From the NCBI GenBank assembly GCA_030847615.1, contig JAUMIR010000001.1:166815001-166879000 (forward strand): a stretch of DNA of 64,000 nucleotides, in the 5' to 3' direction. Position numbers and translations under genes: made by a program. This document shows, one piece after another, positions 52,194-63,484 of this stretch; the stretch's first letter is position 1, and each line of letters opens with the position of its first letter. This DNA comes from Gambelia wislizenii. Lineage: Eukaryota; Chordata; Lepidosauria; Squamata; Crotaphytidae. The notes under the pieces were generated by a model that saw only the letters and a list, made by a program, of their open reading frames with translations, was not told the DNA's origin and did not search any database.

Positions 52194-54215
52194 TGTGTTT
52201 GCATTTAAAATATATTGCCATCCTAGGATAAACTGTGAAGTCGGGGGCGGGGAGTCTACAGAAGAGCCCAATGGAGAACAGATGAAAGGGCAGCAGACTC
52301 AATGAGCTGAAGAATACAGTATATTACAAAAATACTAGCATTAGCACATTCAGATTGTGTAAACAATTTGTAATCTGGAAGTACCATACTAGCCAATGGT
52401 AGCATTTATGCTCAGTTGATTTTTTATTTTTATTTTTCAAATGGTTCCCCTGTTCCTATATCCACTGTTATACAAGATTGTTACTGCTTTCATTCTCTTT
52501 TTTACTACCAATTGAAAATCCCAAATAGCAATGAAAATAGCTTGTAACATTTTGCTGTTCTAGGATCAATCAGCAATTATATTTTAAAAACAAAAACAAA
52601 AGAGAGAGAGATACTGCTGAATGACAGCGCAGCCAAACAACAGGCTTTTGTTTTTGTTTTCTGTTTCTTGATATTTCCAGTTTTTTGTCACCATATTTTT
52701 CCCAAGAATCAGAAACAACTGTCGGGTTAAGAATTATGCTCTTCCTCTTCTAGTGTTATGTCTGCATAAACTTTCAGCTGTGAACAGTCAGCCGATGGCA
52801 TTGCATAGTAAAATTTCAGAGGCTTTGGAACCCACAATCTTTTAAAAGATAACTGAATGCACTCTATCTATCTAATCTCCAAACCTGCCATTAGGCAAAA
52901 TCAGTCCACAACAGGTAATTAATTTGGGATATTATATATAGGCAGCAAATGACTGGTTGATTTATTATTGTATTTTTGGTGCCAGAGGAATTAAGCAGAA
53001 GAGGCCCTCAACTCAATGGAGAAGCGAATCCACTCTGAGTTTTAATCTGAACTTCAAATAAGCCATCATGGAGCTGAACTCTGCTTTTCCAAGTAGATTG
53101 TACTCCTTCAATGGTTTCTATAAAGGAACCCCTCCCTCAGCAGATTACGTTTTCTCCTTCTCAACATTGGAGTCACTAGCTGCCATTAGAGCTAATCAGT
53201 GCTTGTAAGGATTTTCTTTTTTACTTCACACATCACAATAAACTGACCAGCTCTGACCCACTGTTCTTCAGAACACACCCGACCCACTCCCTTAATGTGA
53301 TATTATCCCCTCCTTATGTAAAAAGTAGTAAAGACAGACAGCTCAAGCCTATATGGTACTTTATCTGCTGCTTTGCAGGTGACAGAGGTTACCTTATTAC
53401 AAAGGTTTACAGCTACTTCACCTGATAAGGCAAAGAGAGCAGAGCTACCCAGGACAGTCTTGCGTACTTAAATCTTCAAACACTTGACGTTTTACTTCAT
53501 TAGCATTTTCACAAGTACATTGCTGAAAAAGACTGGGCTGTTTGGATCACAGGTAAGGAATGGTTCTAGAAACTGTCAATGACTTTGTCTCACAATCAGC
53601 CCACCTCCAGAGCCAACCCTACCATTGCACAGAGTGAGTCAGCTGCTGTAGGATGAAAAATTTTAATGTCATGGAAGGATGCCAAATAGTCAGCTATTTC
53701 AGTATTGCTGTGTTTTCTTCTGCCAGGACAGGGCAGGCCTGCTTCTGCAAGTTTCTGCCTCCTATGCCAGAATAACTTGGTTGGTTTGAACACTATGCAC
53801 CTGGACTTAAGTGGGATGCAAACTGTTATTTACAAAATGCCTTTGGTCAGCTCTGTTCTACCCTTCCCTGTTCAGCTCTCCTTGTATGATGCTGCTGTCT
53901 CTCAAAGGATCTCCCTTCCCTAACATTGACACTGAATGATGCTCCTCAGCACACAAAGTGGCTTCAAGGCTTAGAAATGGAACAAGTGTGTATTACTCTA
54001 ATCCATCAGCCATGGAACTCCCAACTATATGGAATCCTTGAGCATTTTGACTTGGGAGTCATTTGTTTAGTAGGACTTGTACTCAAGGAAGACTACATAG
54101 GATCTCACTTAAAAGGGGGAAATTTAATTTCACACAGCTGTATATACACCTCTTTTTGTAATCTCAGTTTTGATCATATAGTTTTGCAGGTTTTTTTAAG
54201 CAATACAACAACTGT
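52194..54215. other. unassigned, repeat-poor sequence
   Basis: About 2 kb with no recognisable transposon. A minus-strand frame at 53596-53793 and a plus-strand one at 53926-54261 have no domain or obvious splice context. It could contain conserved non-coding DNA. Confidence 0.4.
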
Positions 54216-54608
54216 GGGCCTGTTCACATTACAGAATTATAGCATTATTATTCAATTTTAAATGCCATGGTTCATTCTTAAATGCCACAGAATCCTGGGA
54301 TTTTCATAGAATCATAGAATTGTAGAGTTGGAAGACACCACGAGGGCCATCCAGTCCAACCTCCTGCACAATACACAATCAAAGCATCCCTGACAGATGG
54401 CCATCCAGCCTCTGTTTAAAGACCTCCAAGGAAGGAGACCCCACCGTGCTCCAAGGGAGTGTGTTCAGTTTAGGGAAGGGTGTTTAGTATTTTCATCCAG
54501 AGACCTCCAGTGCCTATGACCAAACTAAAAAACCCAGGCTTCCTTAGGATGGAACCATGGCAGTTAAGGTGAAATAATAGTGCTATGATTCTGTAGTATG
54601 AAAGGCCC
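54216..54608. mobile_element. foldback MITE with long TIRs, carrying a CR1 fragment
   Basis: The left arm starts GGGCCTGTTCACATTACAGA, then TATAGCATTATTATT and TGCCATGGTTC. The right arm in reverse complement reads GGGCCTTTCATACTACAGA, then ATAGCACTATTATTTC and TGCCATGGTTC. Removing the CR1 leaves about 225 bp. The target duplication is not clear. Confidence 0.8.
54304..54468 (-). pseudogene. CR1 LINE 3' fragment nested in the foldback MITE
   Basis: Minus-strand CR1 tail: ATAGAATCATAGAATTGTAG, then CCATCCAGTCCAACCTCCTGC and GACAGATGGCCATCCAGCCTC, ending at GGGAGTGTGTTC. It sits at the centre of the foldback element. Confidence 0.88.
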
Positions 54609-55827
54609 CCCTGCTAAATCTGTTCATCAGAGACAAAAGCGGAGTGACAGTACATATTGTGAGCAATGGTCCATGTTCCAAATTTCTTTTGCCTCTTTGA
54701 AATTGACTTCCTTTGTCTATATGTAGCCTAACTTTCCCAAAATCACATATTTCGTTTTATAGGATCCTATAGTCTAATGCTAGAATTTTCTACCTTCCTA
54801 TAAGCACTGCACACCCTGTTTGTTAGAGAGCAAATTTAAGAGTGAATACTGTATAGTGATTAGCAGCACTAATCTGTTCCAGGGTTATCATAAAATCAGC
54901 ATCGAAATTCTTATCTTTAAATAATCCTTCTGAGAGAAACTAGCAATAAAATAAAGGGCATTTTGTGGCTATTGTTGGTTAGGGAACACTGAATGAAAAT
55001 CATTTTCTGGGTCAATTTAACAGACTATAGAACACAAAATGTGTAATTAGGAAAGGACTTTTAAAAGAATACAATAAAAAGTTAAGTCTTCCTCCCATTT
55101 TTCTCTCATTTTTGTTCTGGCTTATCCATGGTGTGGAAACAATTATGCTAGCAGTTGTTGATATATTCCTATGACTTTAGTAATGTTTGACCTTTTCTCA
55201 CAAATGAAATCTGTAGACAATGTAATTTTCAAATCCTAGGGCAATTTTCTGTCATGTTAAAGCACATTTCATTAGCTGTGCGACTGAAAATAATGTTTGT
55301 GCTGAGCAAATGGCTCAGCATGGAATGGCGCAGGATAACTAAAAATAATATTTTAGGATGAGATCCAGACGGTGTCCTTTCAAAGGAATTAACTCAGAGG
55401 GAAGAAAACGCTTCAGCAGTTTCTGCCCCTGTGTGTGGTTTGCAATTGATGCAAAATCAAATACATTTTCAACCTTGCCCTTCGCTTGTTATTCAACTAT
55501 TTCAACAGAAAAAAGAAACTGTGGCTAGAACTGGAAATTGTATTCTTATCACAGTTTTGTAGGGGCAATTAATTTTTAAATGAATTTACAATATGCTGTG
55601 CTAAATAGGTTGTTAAACCTCTTTGGGGAAGACCACCAGCAAATATAGTTTCAACGTACACTTCTCAGACACTTCCTATGCCGAGTCCCAGGGATTTGTG
55701 CCACAGCTAACAGGCGTCGGGTTTTAAGCTGGGGTGAGGAATTGTGTGAGGCTGAGAGGACACATTTGCCCCCTTTCCTGAGACCTTAGAGAGACAACCC
55801 TCCACTCTACCACTACTCTGCAAAATG

Positions 55828-55830
<3 letters not shown>
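54609..55830. other. unassigned, repeat-poor sequence
   Basis: No transposon or exon is recognised. The block 55240-55520 is balanced in composition and single-copy looking, so it is a candidate conserved non-coding region. Confidence 0.4.

Positions 55831-55862
<32 letters not shown>
55831..55862. repeat. (AT)n microsatellite
   Basis: About 16 AT units. Confidence 0.95.
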
Positions 55863-55864
<2 letters not shown>

Positions 55865-56287
55865 CCTCTGAATGCCCCCAAATGCTCTCTAGCGGACCTG
55901 GGGACATTTTCATCATGTTTTTGAGTCCCCCTGAACCCAGGAGAGTCCTGTGCACTTCCTGTTTTAGAAAAAAAGGGACTCTCCCATCCTAAAATGGTCT
56001 AGGGGGACAAACAAAAAACCACCAGGTGAAAATGTCCCCCTACCTCCTAGGAGGCATTTTAGGGCAAAAACTCTCTTGAGGGGGAAAAATCAGATTTTCA
56101 ACTCCTGGGAGCCCTGGGACCACAAATTGGACTTTTGGCCCACATGGCACCTGTGGGCCACATGTCCACTCCTACTTTAACTCTTGCACTGCCTACCTAT
56201 CTGTTGGCTCTAAGCACTGCAGGATGAGTTCTAAGCTTCAAGTGAGGCATCTATTCTGTACTAATCTGCTGGCCCCTAGCACTAGTG
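55863..56287. other. unassigned stretch with repeated 'ggggacatttt' motifs
   Basis: GGGGACATTTTCA (55900) and its reverse-complement partner TGAAAATGTCCCCC (56020), along with GGGACTCTC and AAAACTCTC, suggest a degenerate inverted repeat. The family is unknown. Confidence 0.35.
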
Positions 56288-56525
56288 GAGAGCCAGTACA
56301 GCATGGTGGTTTGAGTGTTAGACTGTGATTCTGGAGATGAGAATTTGAATCCCTCCTCAGCCATGGAAACCCACTGAGCTTGGGAAAGTCACACTCTCTC
56401 AGCCTCAGAAGAAGGAAAATGCAAAACCCCTCTAAACAAATCTTGCCATGAAAGCCCCATCATAGGTTTGCCTTAGGATTTTGCCAAAATTTGGAGATGT
56501 CTTGAAAGCACACAGTAACAAAAAC
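56288..56525 (+). mobile_element. tRNA-derived Sauria-type SINE
   Basis: The head has TGGTGGTTTGAGTGTTAGAC (A-box region) and GAATTTGAATCCC (B box). The body GCCATGGAAACCCACTG and CACTCTCTCAGCCTCAG follows. The tail GTCTTGAAAGCACACAGTAACAAAA resembles the Bov-B end. Confidence 0.88.
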
Positions 56526-57483
56526 TAGCACCATTCCTAGAGCACTAGGCCTTTGAAGTCAGCCCTAGGAAAGCGAGTAGGAAAGCAGTATCCCATTTCC
56601 TGAAATTTCAATGCCAAAACCTGAGAGAGGGGTTCCTCTGTGATGTCATGTTAATGGCACGAAGCCTACACCTGCATTCCAGCCCAGGTTGTGTAGCAGT
56701 AGACAAGCCTGAGAAGATACAGTCACTCACTAGGACTGGATAATTGATTGACTCCATGCTTGGTTTGTTTAGAGACTTACCTTCTCAGTTTTACATTTAA
56801 CTAAATAGTCCCTATAGCTTCCTCTCCCCTATGCACTAAATTCTTGCCAGCAAATATTTTTTGTCTTTCATTAACTTGGATCAACTCAAAGGATGGCTCT
56901 TCTAGCCATCTACTAAGGCTCATATGCTTCATAAAACAACACAGCATTATGATTTCAACCACGATAGCCTGGTTAAAACAAATTGTTCATCATTTTTCTG
57001 CTGCTATCAGGTGGGTGCCCATCATGGATAGGGGGGTCTTCTACCCTGTTCAGTCTTTGTCCATTTCAGGTGGTGAGTAGCAGCTCCTGCCAGTCACTGG
57101 CAGCTGGAATTGGGTCCTGACAAGCCCCTCTTAACCCCCTTTCCCAAAGGGGTATCTGAACCAGTTTTAAGAAGGTGATGGCACTAGATTTCCCCACACT
57201 GGGTGACAGCTTAGCCCCTGATAGTGAGCTAAGCAGTCATTCACAACACTGTTGTGACTGGAAGTTTGAAGGAGGTTCTAAACAAGCACAACTTGCCCAG
57301 CATTATCACCAACACAGGGCATATGTGTTAGGCCTCAGATATATCTATATTCAGTTATCAAACAAACCTGCTAGTTCAAGACCATATTCAAAGAAACTGT
57401 AAGCTATAAGGCTAATACCTTAACACATGTGGCTTGTGCTGATCAGGAAAGGCACTGTGTATAGCTACAAACAGAGCCAGCTT
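56526..57483. other. unassigned stretch
   Basis: No gene or repeat is recognised; small frames (56844-57080 and 57175-57402) have no domain. Confidence 0.45.
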
Positions 57484-57575
57484 GGCAGTGGCGATACTGA
57501 GAGGTGCGGAGAAGCTGAACCCCACCAGGTGAAGCCATTGGGGGAAGGAGTCACACCAGCCTTAGTGATGCCACA
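57484..57575. repeat. interspersed repeat piece shared with 9426-9513
   Basis: GGCAGTGGCGATACTGAGAGG, then GGAGAAGCTGAACC and CCTTAGTGATGCCACAG, align with 9426-9513. It directly abuts the SINE that follows. Confidence 0.6.
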
Positions 57576-57576
57576 G

Positions 57577-57791
57577 AAGCTTGGTATAGTGGTTTGAGCA
57601 TTGGACTAGGACTCCAGGGTTCAAATCCCTGGTCAGTCATGGAAACCCATCAAGTGACCTTGGAAAAGTTATATTTTGTCAGCCTAAGAGGAACCTAACA
57701 AACCTCCTCTGAATAAATTTTATCAAGAAAACCTTAGGACTGGGTCACCATAAGCTGAAGTCAACTTGAAGGCACATAACAACAACAATAA
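57577..57791 (+). mobile_element. tRNA-derived Sauria-type SINE
   Basis: TTGGTATAGTGGTTTGAGC and GGGTTCAAATCCC are A- and B-box-like. The tail GTCAACTTGAAGGCACATAAC is followed by AACAACAATAAA. Confidence 0.9.
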
Positions 57792-58326
57792 ATATACATA
57801 TTATTGAAACAGAAAATGTTAATCAGGCTCTCTGTCTTCACACACTCCATATGCATAAGAGAGAGAGCAAGCACAGTAAAGCATTTTGGTGTTTCTAAGA
57901 AAAAGTGCATGCACATAAGACTGCCATTGAATGTGCTTCTTTTATATACACCACAAAGCAATTCTCAGGAAAGAGTGATCTCAGATACTACTGTTGTTCT
58001 ATGGCTTAGCCATTCACAATGGAAAGAACCAAAACTGGAGAATATAAAATAAAATCAACAGTCAAAATGGGAAATATGTCTCAAGCTGCTGAAGAATGAT
58101 GATTAAATATTAAAAATCTTGACACATTTTGGCCTGTAGATATTTAAAGCCTTCTTCATGGGGTTATACAAAGAACATGTATTGGGGTTTTTTTCTGTCA
58201 ACCTTTCATTGTTCCAAGATTTCTGATCCTTTCAGGGCTTCTTTTGATCATCAGGCAAGTAAAGAAAAGAAACCTCTGGTTTATTAAAACCCAGATCACT
58301 TTGTGGCCATACCTCATGGACACTAC
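57792..58326. other. unassigned spacer
   Basis: Contains GACACATTTTGGCCTGTAGA (58121), which resembles part of a known-looking dispersed repeat, but no ends are visible. Confidence 0.4.
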
Positions 58327-60156
58327 AGACTTTATCAGACTAGCACCTAAAAAAAGCTGTAATTCTGCGAATGAGGATAGAGGAAACATTGTGACATTAT
58401 TATACTTACTATCACATGTTACTGTAATCATGCAGAAGAAACACCACAGAATCATCGCACAATGACCACTAGCGCTGTAAGAACAGGAGTTTACTTCTGT
58501 GATTTTGCATGGGTGAGATTTCGGCGGTTCCTGCGAGAAGATAAGAGTGCACTTAAAAAACCCCAAACATCTTAACTAACAAAATAAATGAACTCACAAG
58601 CACTGAAACAAACCTAAAAACATTGAAACTAAAAGAAACAGATCATAAAAAGAGCATCCTGTGCTTTGCTTTTGTGTTCTCACCTGGAAGTTTTCTCGCT
58701 GAGGACCGCCCATTCATGCTATAATCCCAGGATTACAACATGGTGCCAGTTACACGACAATTTTTGTCGCGGAGCTTACCGTGACTTCCTGATCCCGGAT
58801 TGGTCCCATGCTGTTTAGACAATTTTTGTCACTCTTTAGGAAATCCCGTGATTGATATTTACACGTCAAAAGTTCAGTTTCTTTTTATTGGTCCCGCGCT
58901 CTTATCCCGGCTTTTGTTGTTTACACATGTTTAGCCTACCAAGATTTTTTGGGGGGGCGCAGCGCTGTCAATCAAGGATGCGATTACTCATGTTTTCACA
59001 ACCTTGGGTGACGTACTTCCTTTAGAGTTCCGTGCCACGAGCGATGATATTGGCTGGCTGGGGGGGGGAGGAGGGGGCAGAGGCTTGTGTTTATCCTGTC
59101 TCTTAAAAATGTTAACCCTTTAAGCAGAGGCAGAAGGCATTTTGAAAGACCAAGAATGTGATCTTTTGCTCAGACGGAGGAACAATTAAACCATGTCCTT
59201 TCATTTTGAAATCAAGCTGAGTGGGGGGCGGGGAGAGGCTTGGGATTCCTTTTAAAATGTTGACGCTTAAAGCAGAGGGAGCTGCAGAGTGAAGATTTCA
59301 AACCAGTGTCACACAAGGCATTTTGGCTGGCATTTTTTTACTGTACCTTGGGGGGGGGGGAATGAAAGTGTGTTCATTCGCTCAGACACTGGAATATTTT
59401 ACTGTGCCTTAGGGGGTGATGAATGTTTGATTATCCGTTCAGACCCAAGGAGGGGATCCAGGCAGGGAATGAAAGGACGACTCTCTGCCCACCACAATCT
59501 CTTTGTAACATGCAGTTGAGGAAGAGGATAAAGCTGAAGGGTTTGCAGTGTAGAAATCCATTTAAAAAGGTGATTGAGTACATGCACGCACACACCCCAA
59601 CTTACGTGCAGCTGGAAGGGATGCCTTTGTTTTCGGCTGGTGAGGCTGGATCTGTTGAACAGGTGACTGATCCCTCCTTTTCTGGTCGCTGATCTCTAAG
59701 CCCGCTCCCAGTCACCATTTCCTGTCATCCCCTGGTACCGAGATATTTTGTCCCAGGCTGTTTACATTTCTGATTTTCCAAATCCTCCAGTGACTTTTTA
59801 AAAAACTGGCACAACCCGCGGGACTGGAAGTCCCACAGGTTGAGGGATAAAAGGTGGCCCGCCCCCCTTCTGAAAATCACGTACCCGACCCAATGTATGT
59901 GTAAACTGCCAGGGATCGACACGAATGTTTCCCGGGACATTTTCATTGTGTAAATGGCACCCAGGACATGGTTTTGCATATCAGCAATACTGCAACAACA
60001 ACAAAAAGCGCTATTGACAATCTATTGATGGGTTAAACCATCAATGGTTTTTTGTGGCTGGACCATGGAATAACAACAATGTCATGTGATAGCAGGGCCC
60101 ATTTGCACTACCATGATATCATAATCCTATAATTTTTGCCAGGTCTGATAAAGTCC
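58327..60156. mobile_element. MITE, family A3, minus orientation, split by a family C MITE
   Basis: The ends are AGACTTTATCAGACTAGCACC and GGTCTGATAAAGTCC. On the minus strand the body reads CCATCAATAG, GGGCGGTCCTCAGCG, AACTTCCAGGTGAGAAC and GTGCTTGTGAGTTCATTT, in the same order as in 36544-37127 and 50946-51540. Removing 58741-59961 leaves about 610 bp, the normal A length. Confidence 0.82.
58741..59961. mobile_element. MITE, family C, about 1.22 kb, nested in family A3
   Basis: The ends GGTGCCAGTTACACGA and reverse-complement GGGTGCCATTTACACAATG match closely. The left end is nearly the same as that of 13246. The interior holds a degenerate direct repeat (TTTTACTGT.CCTT.GGGG...TTCATTCGCTCAGAC at 59336 and 59396). 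Flanks CAT/CAG suggest, but do not prove, a 3-bp target duplication. No transposase. Confidence 0.78.
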
Positions 60157-60198
60157 TGTGTGGGGATTGTAGGAATATTTTGTATTTCCATTACGTAG

Positions 60199-60430
60199 AG
60201 GGAGCCAGAGTGGTGTAGTGGTTTGAGAGTTGCACCCTGGAGACCAGGGTTTGAATCCCCACTCAGCCATGGAAACCCACTGGGTGACCTTAGGCAAGTC
60301 ACACTCTCTCAGCCTTAAAGGAAGGCAAAAGCAAATTCCTTTTGAACAAATCTTCTAAGAAAATCCTGTAATACCTTAGGGTAGCGATAGGTGGGAAACA
60401 ACTTGAAGGGACACAACAAAAACAACAATA
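60199..60430 (+). mobile_element. tRNA-derived Sauria-type SINE
   Basis: GGTGTAGTGGTTTGAGAG and GGGTTTGAATCCCC form the A- and B-box regions. The body GCCATGGAAACCCACTGGG and CACACTCTCTCAGCC follows, with the tail GGAAACAACTTGAAGGGACAC then AACAAAAACAAC. Confidence 0.92.
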
Positions 60431-60881
60431 TTAAGCAGAGGGCAGCAGGACTAGTGCAATATGAGCTTATGGTAGAAATGAGTAATTGCCTTGGATTCTC
60501 TTGCAAAAAAAGAAAATACAGTCTACAGTATTTTGATTCGAGAAAGATTTGGTTCAATGTAAGTCTTTCCCAGCTCCCTTTTAATATTTTAAACATGACT
60601 TTCCCCAACTGGGTGGTCTCTAGACATGTGGTGGATTCTGGCTGGAGATTATGGGAATTGTAGCCTACCACAATTCCTCAACCTGATGCTGGAGAGCATC
60701 AGGCTGGGGAAGGCTGATGAAGGCCATAGTTTAAAGCTGCAGTCCTAGAAACACTTAGCTGGAAGTAAGTTCCATTTAGCTTAATGGGGCTACAGATCAA
60801 CACAGAATACGTGTAGTAACATTAAGTAGAGCAGGCATGGGCAAATCCTGGAGGTCTGGGAGCCACATGTCTGTTGTGTTG
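60431..60881. other. unassigned spacer with foldback half-repeat
   Basis: At 60605-60670 GGTGGATTCTGGCTGGAGATT and ATGGGAATTGTAG are remnants of the common foldback repeat. CCTGATGCT/AGCATCAGG forms a perfect 9-bp stem near 60681-60702. Confidence 0.45.
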
Positions 60882-61097
60882 GTGGTAGTGTGCTTTCAAG
60901 TTGTTTCTGACTTATGGCAACCCTAAGGTGAACCTATCACAGGCAAGATTTGTTCAGAGGGGGTTTGCCTTTCTTTCCTCTGAGGCTTATAGCATGTGAC
61001 TTGCCCAAAGTGGGTTTCCATGGCCAAGCAGAGATTCAAACCCTGGTCTCCAGAGTTGTAGTCCAATGCTCAAACCACTACGCCATGCTGGCTCCCT
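60882..61097 (-). mobile_element. tRNA-derived Sauria-type SINE
   Basis: The minus strand reads GGGAGCCAGCATGGCGTAGT (61097 downward), the B-box region GGGTTTGAATCTC, and the tail CATAAGTCAGAAACAACTTG then AAAGCAC. It is inverted relative to the three SINEs just upstream. Confidence 0.92.
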
Positions 61098-62639
61098 CAA
61101 AGCCACACATGCCCATCTCCAGACCTTGAAGTACTATGCTCCCATAAAAAAAAAAATAGAAAACCTTTTACTCAAAATGTCCCCTACACTCCCTATGGGG
61201 CACGAGGGGCAAATTCACCATGTTTTTTTGGGGGGGAAAGGAAACCCCCAGTTTCTTTTAATGGTAATACATAATTACCATTTTGAAGCTTTACCTTTTC
61301 TTTCTCTCTTTCTCCCTCCCTCCCTTCTTTCTTGTTCTGCATTTCTTCTTTCTCTCCCAATCTCTCACTCACTCTTAGTCTCAATCTCACTCTTTCCTTT
61401 CAAGAACACCAGTTTAATCAGTTTAATCAGTTAAATTCTGCATCCAAAAAGATTGTAGGAAACCCACCTTTTTAGTTAAGCAAGACAAATTACAGCCAAG
61501 CATTATACTGTGATGTTATAATCTATATCTTCAAAGGAGAAAAACCCAGTGGGATTTCCTAAATGGCAGGAGGATTTAGTAAAAAAGCACCATTCATCCC
61601 ACTGAGCATTAAAACATTAGATTTGCTCTATTTAATTAGGCAACCTGATTCTGTCGCACACCACTTTGTGAACTATCCTTTCACTGCCTGTGAAATCTTC
61701 CATGTGGTCTAATACTTCTGAAATTACCTTCACGAAGCAAGGATAGGCTGCAAGTCTCCCACACCACACAGGGACAATCAGAAGGAGCCCAGCTGAAGCA
61801 GGATGCTGGGCCAGGGTCTGACAACTTCCTTACCAGTTATCAGTTGTCTGGACACATGGAGTCAACATCTCAATGAGAATTTGAATGTAGATCAGCAAAA
61901 TCTAAATTCAAAACCGTATACATACTGGCTCTTGAAGACAAACCATTATCATCACTGTCACCATCATTAACACCACCACCATCATTGTTTTATTAAAAGC
62001 CCATTCCTAAAATAGGTGACTGCCCAAAGTAGCAAAAAGACAGAGAGTATGGATCATAAAGCACAGCCAAAACTGCCCCAAACCCCAACTCAGTGTGTAT
62101 CAGCTGAACTGTAATGTTAATGGCCTGCGAACCTGTGGGAAGAAAAGTTGCAAAGAATGTTGAAAAGATGTGAATTCTGACTCATTACCACAGTCTGAAA
62201 ATGGCAGTTGAAAACCTAGAAAGATCCTGCAAAGTTGTTTGGTTAATACAAAAATGAAACAGGTTCATCTTACCTAGAACCTGCCAAAAGGAATGTACAA
62301 TTTTCAGCACATTAATCCTGACAGAGAAAATGTGGAAGAAGTGAAAAAGAGATCAATTATCTGGGAAAGAGTGTTTCTTTGAAGGACATGGAGACATTGA
62401 AGGAACTTATTTTGACTCTTCTCCCTTCTTTGCTCATTAAAAAAACAACAACCAAGCAGCCATTTAAATAACACAAAAGCTCAGTGCTAAAGCAAAAGGA
62501 AGAAGTGAACACACTGAGCCAATAATTCACTATGCATAATAGTTCTTACAACAGAGGTGGGCAAAGTGCTGTTCTGGGGCTGTGTAGATGCCAAGGTGGT
62601 TTTGGCAGCATCCAGACCACCCTTTGTCAGCTAAAAAAC
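61098..62639. other. unassigned non-coding stretch
   Basis: Pyrimidine-rich from 61285 to 61400, where long frames occur on both strands without domains. The rest shows nothing recognisable. Confidence 0.45.
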
Positions 62640-62642
62640 AGT

Positions 62643-63481
62643 GGGGTCATTTACACGGGCAAATATTCCTCTAAATATACCGCTAAGATAGCTCATAGTT
62701 CCCACGGATCGCAGCACAGCATCGCCTCATTCAGAAGGGGGGAAGGTAAAACACCCAAATATAGCATGCCAGGGGATATTGCTACTTTTGCTGGCATATT
62801 TGCAATGTAGCGCTTTATTGGCAGTGTAAACTAAGGGCTGCATCAGATCTGCATTGTGATTGGTTTCTGTGATGTTAAAAGAGAGGGACTGCGTTCAGTA
62901 GCATCAGGAAACTTTGAAAAATCATCTCTGCTATTTTGCAGAAGATCTGCCAAGAAAAAGGATTTCAAAGACCTTTCAGTCATAAAGTTCCCATCTGTCA
63001 GCTCTGCTTGGGGGAGGGAGAGAGAGAGAGAGACAGAGAGCACAAGCGAGGGGGGGGGAACTGAGGGACGGAGAGTCAAAAATCCTCTGCTATTTTGCAA
63101 GTCTGTGAACCCTGACTAAACAAATAGTGCTGGAAAAACTTGTGATAGGTTCACCTTAGGATCCACGGCATGGCAGCAAGGTCTTTTAGCAGAGAGATTA
63201 CTGTCCCTCTGCTTCACAGAGTTCATTTACAGGCAGATTTACAGAGACACAGAGACAGAGAGCCACTTCTTTGATCTTCCCCCCTGCTATTTGGGCAGTC
63301 TGTGAGTCTGTCTATGCCCTTCTCCATAAAGCCTTTGTCTGCTTGGGAGGCCACGCCCCCCACACTTTTTCAAGTCTGAACGTAAAAGCAGCATAATTAG
63401 AAAAAAAACCCTGACTGGCACAGCTGTGGAAAAGAATTAAAATGCAAGTTGCCGCAATAAATCTGCTGTGTAAACCAGCCC
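62643..63481. mobile_element. MITE, family C, 839 bp, TSD AGT
   Basis: The left end GGGGTCATTTACACGGGCA pairs with the right end, reverse complement GGGCTGGTTTACACAGCAG. AGT flanks both sides (62640-62642 and 63482-63484). A further terminus-like sequence, GGCAGTGTAAACTAAGGGC, sits at 62830-62848, so a shorter 200-bp element or a composite cannot be excluded. A (GA)n run lies at 63015-63036. No coding capacity. Confidence 0.75.
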
Positions 63482-63484
63482 AGT

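Noticed and set aside
57577..57650. tRNA gene
   Set aside because: A- and B-box-like motifs are present but no cloverleaf with paired acceptor stem; it continues into a SINE body and tail.
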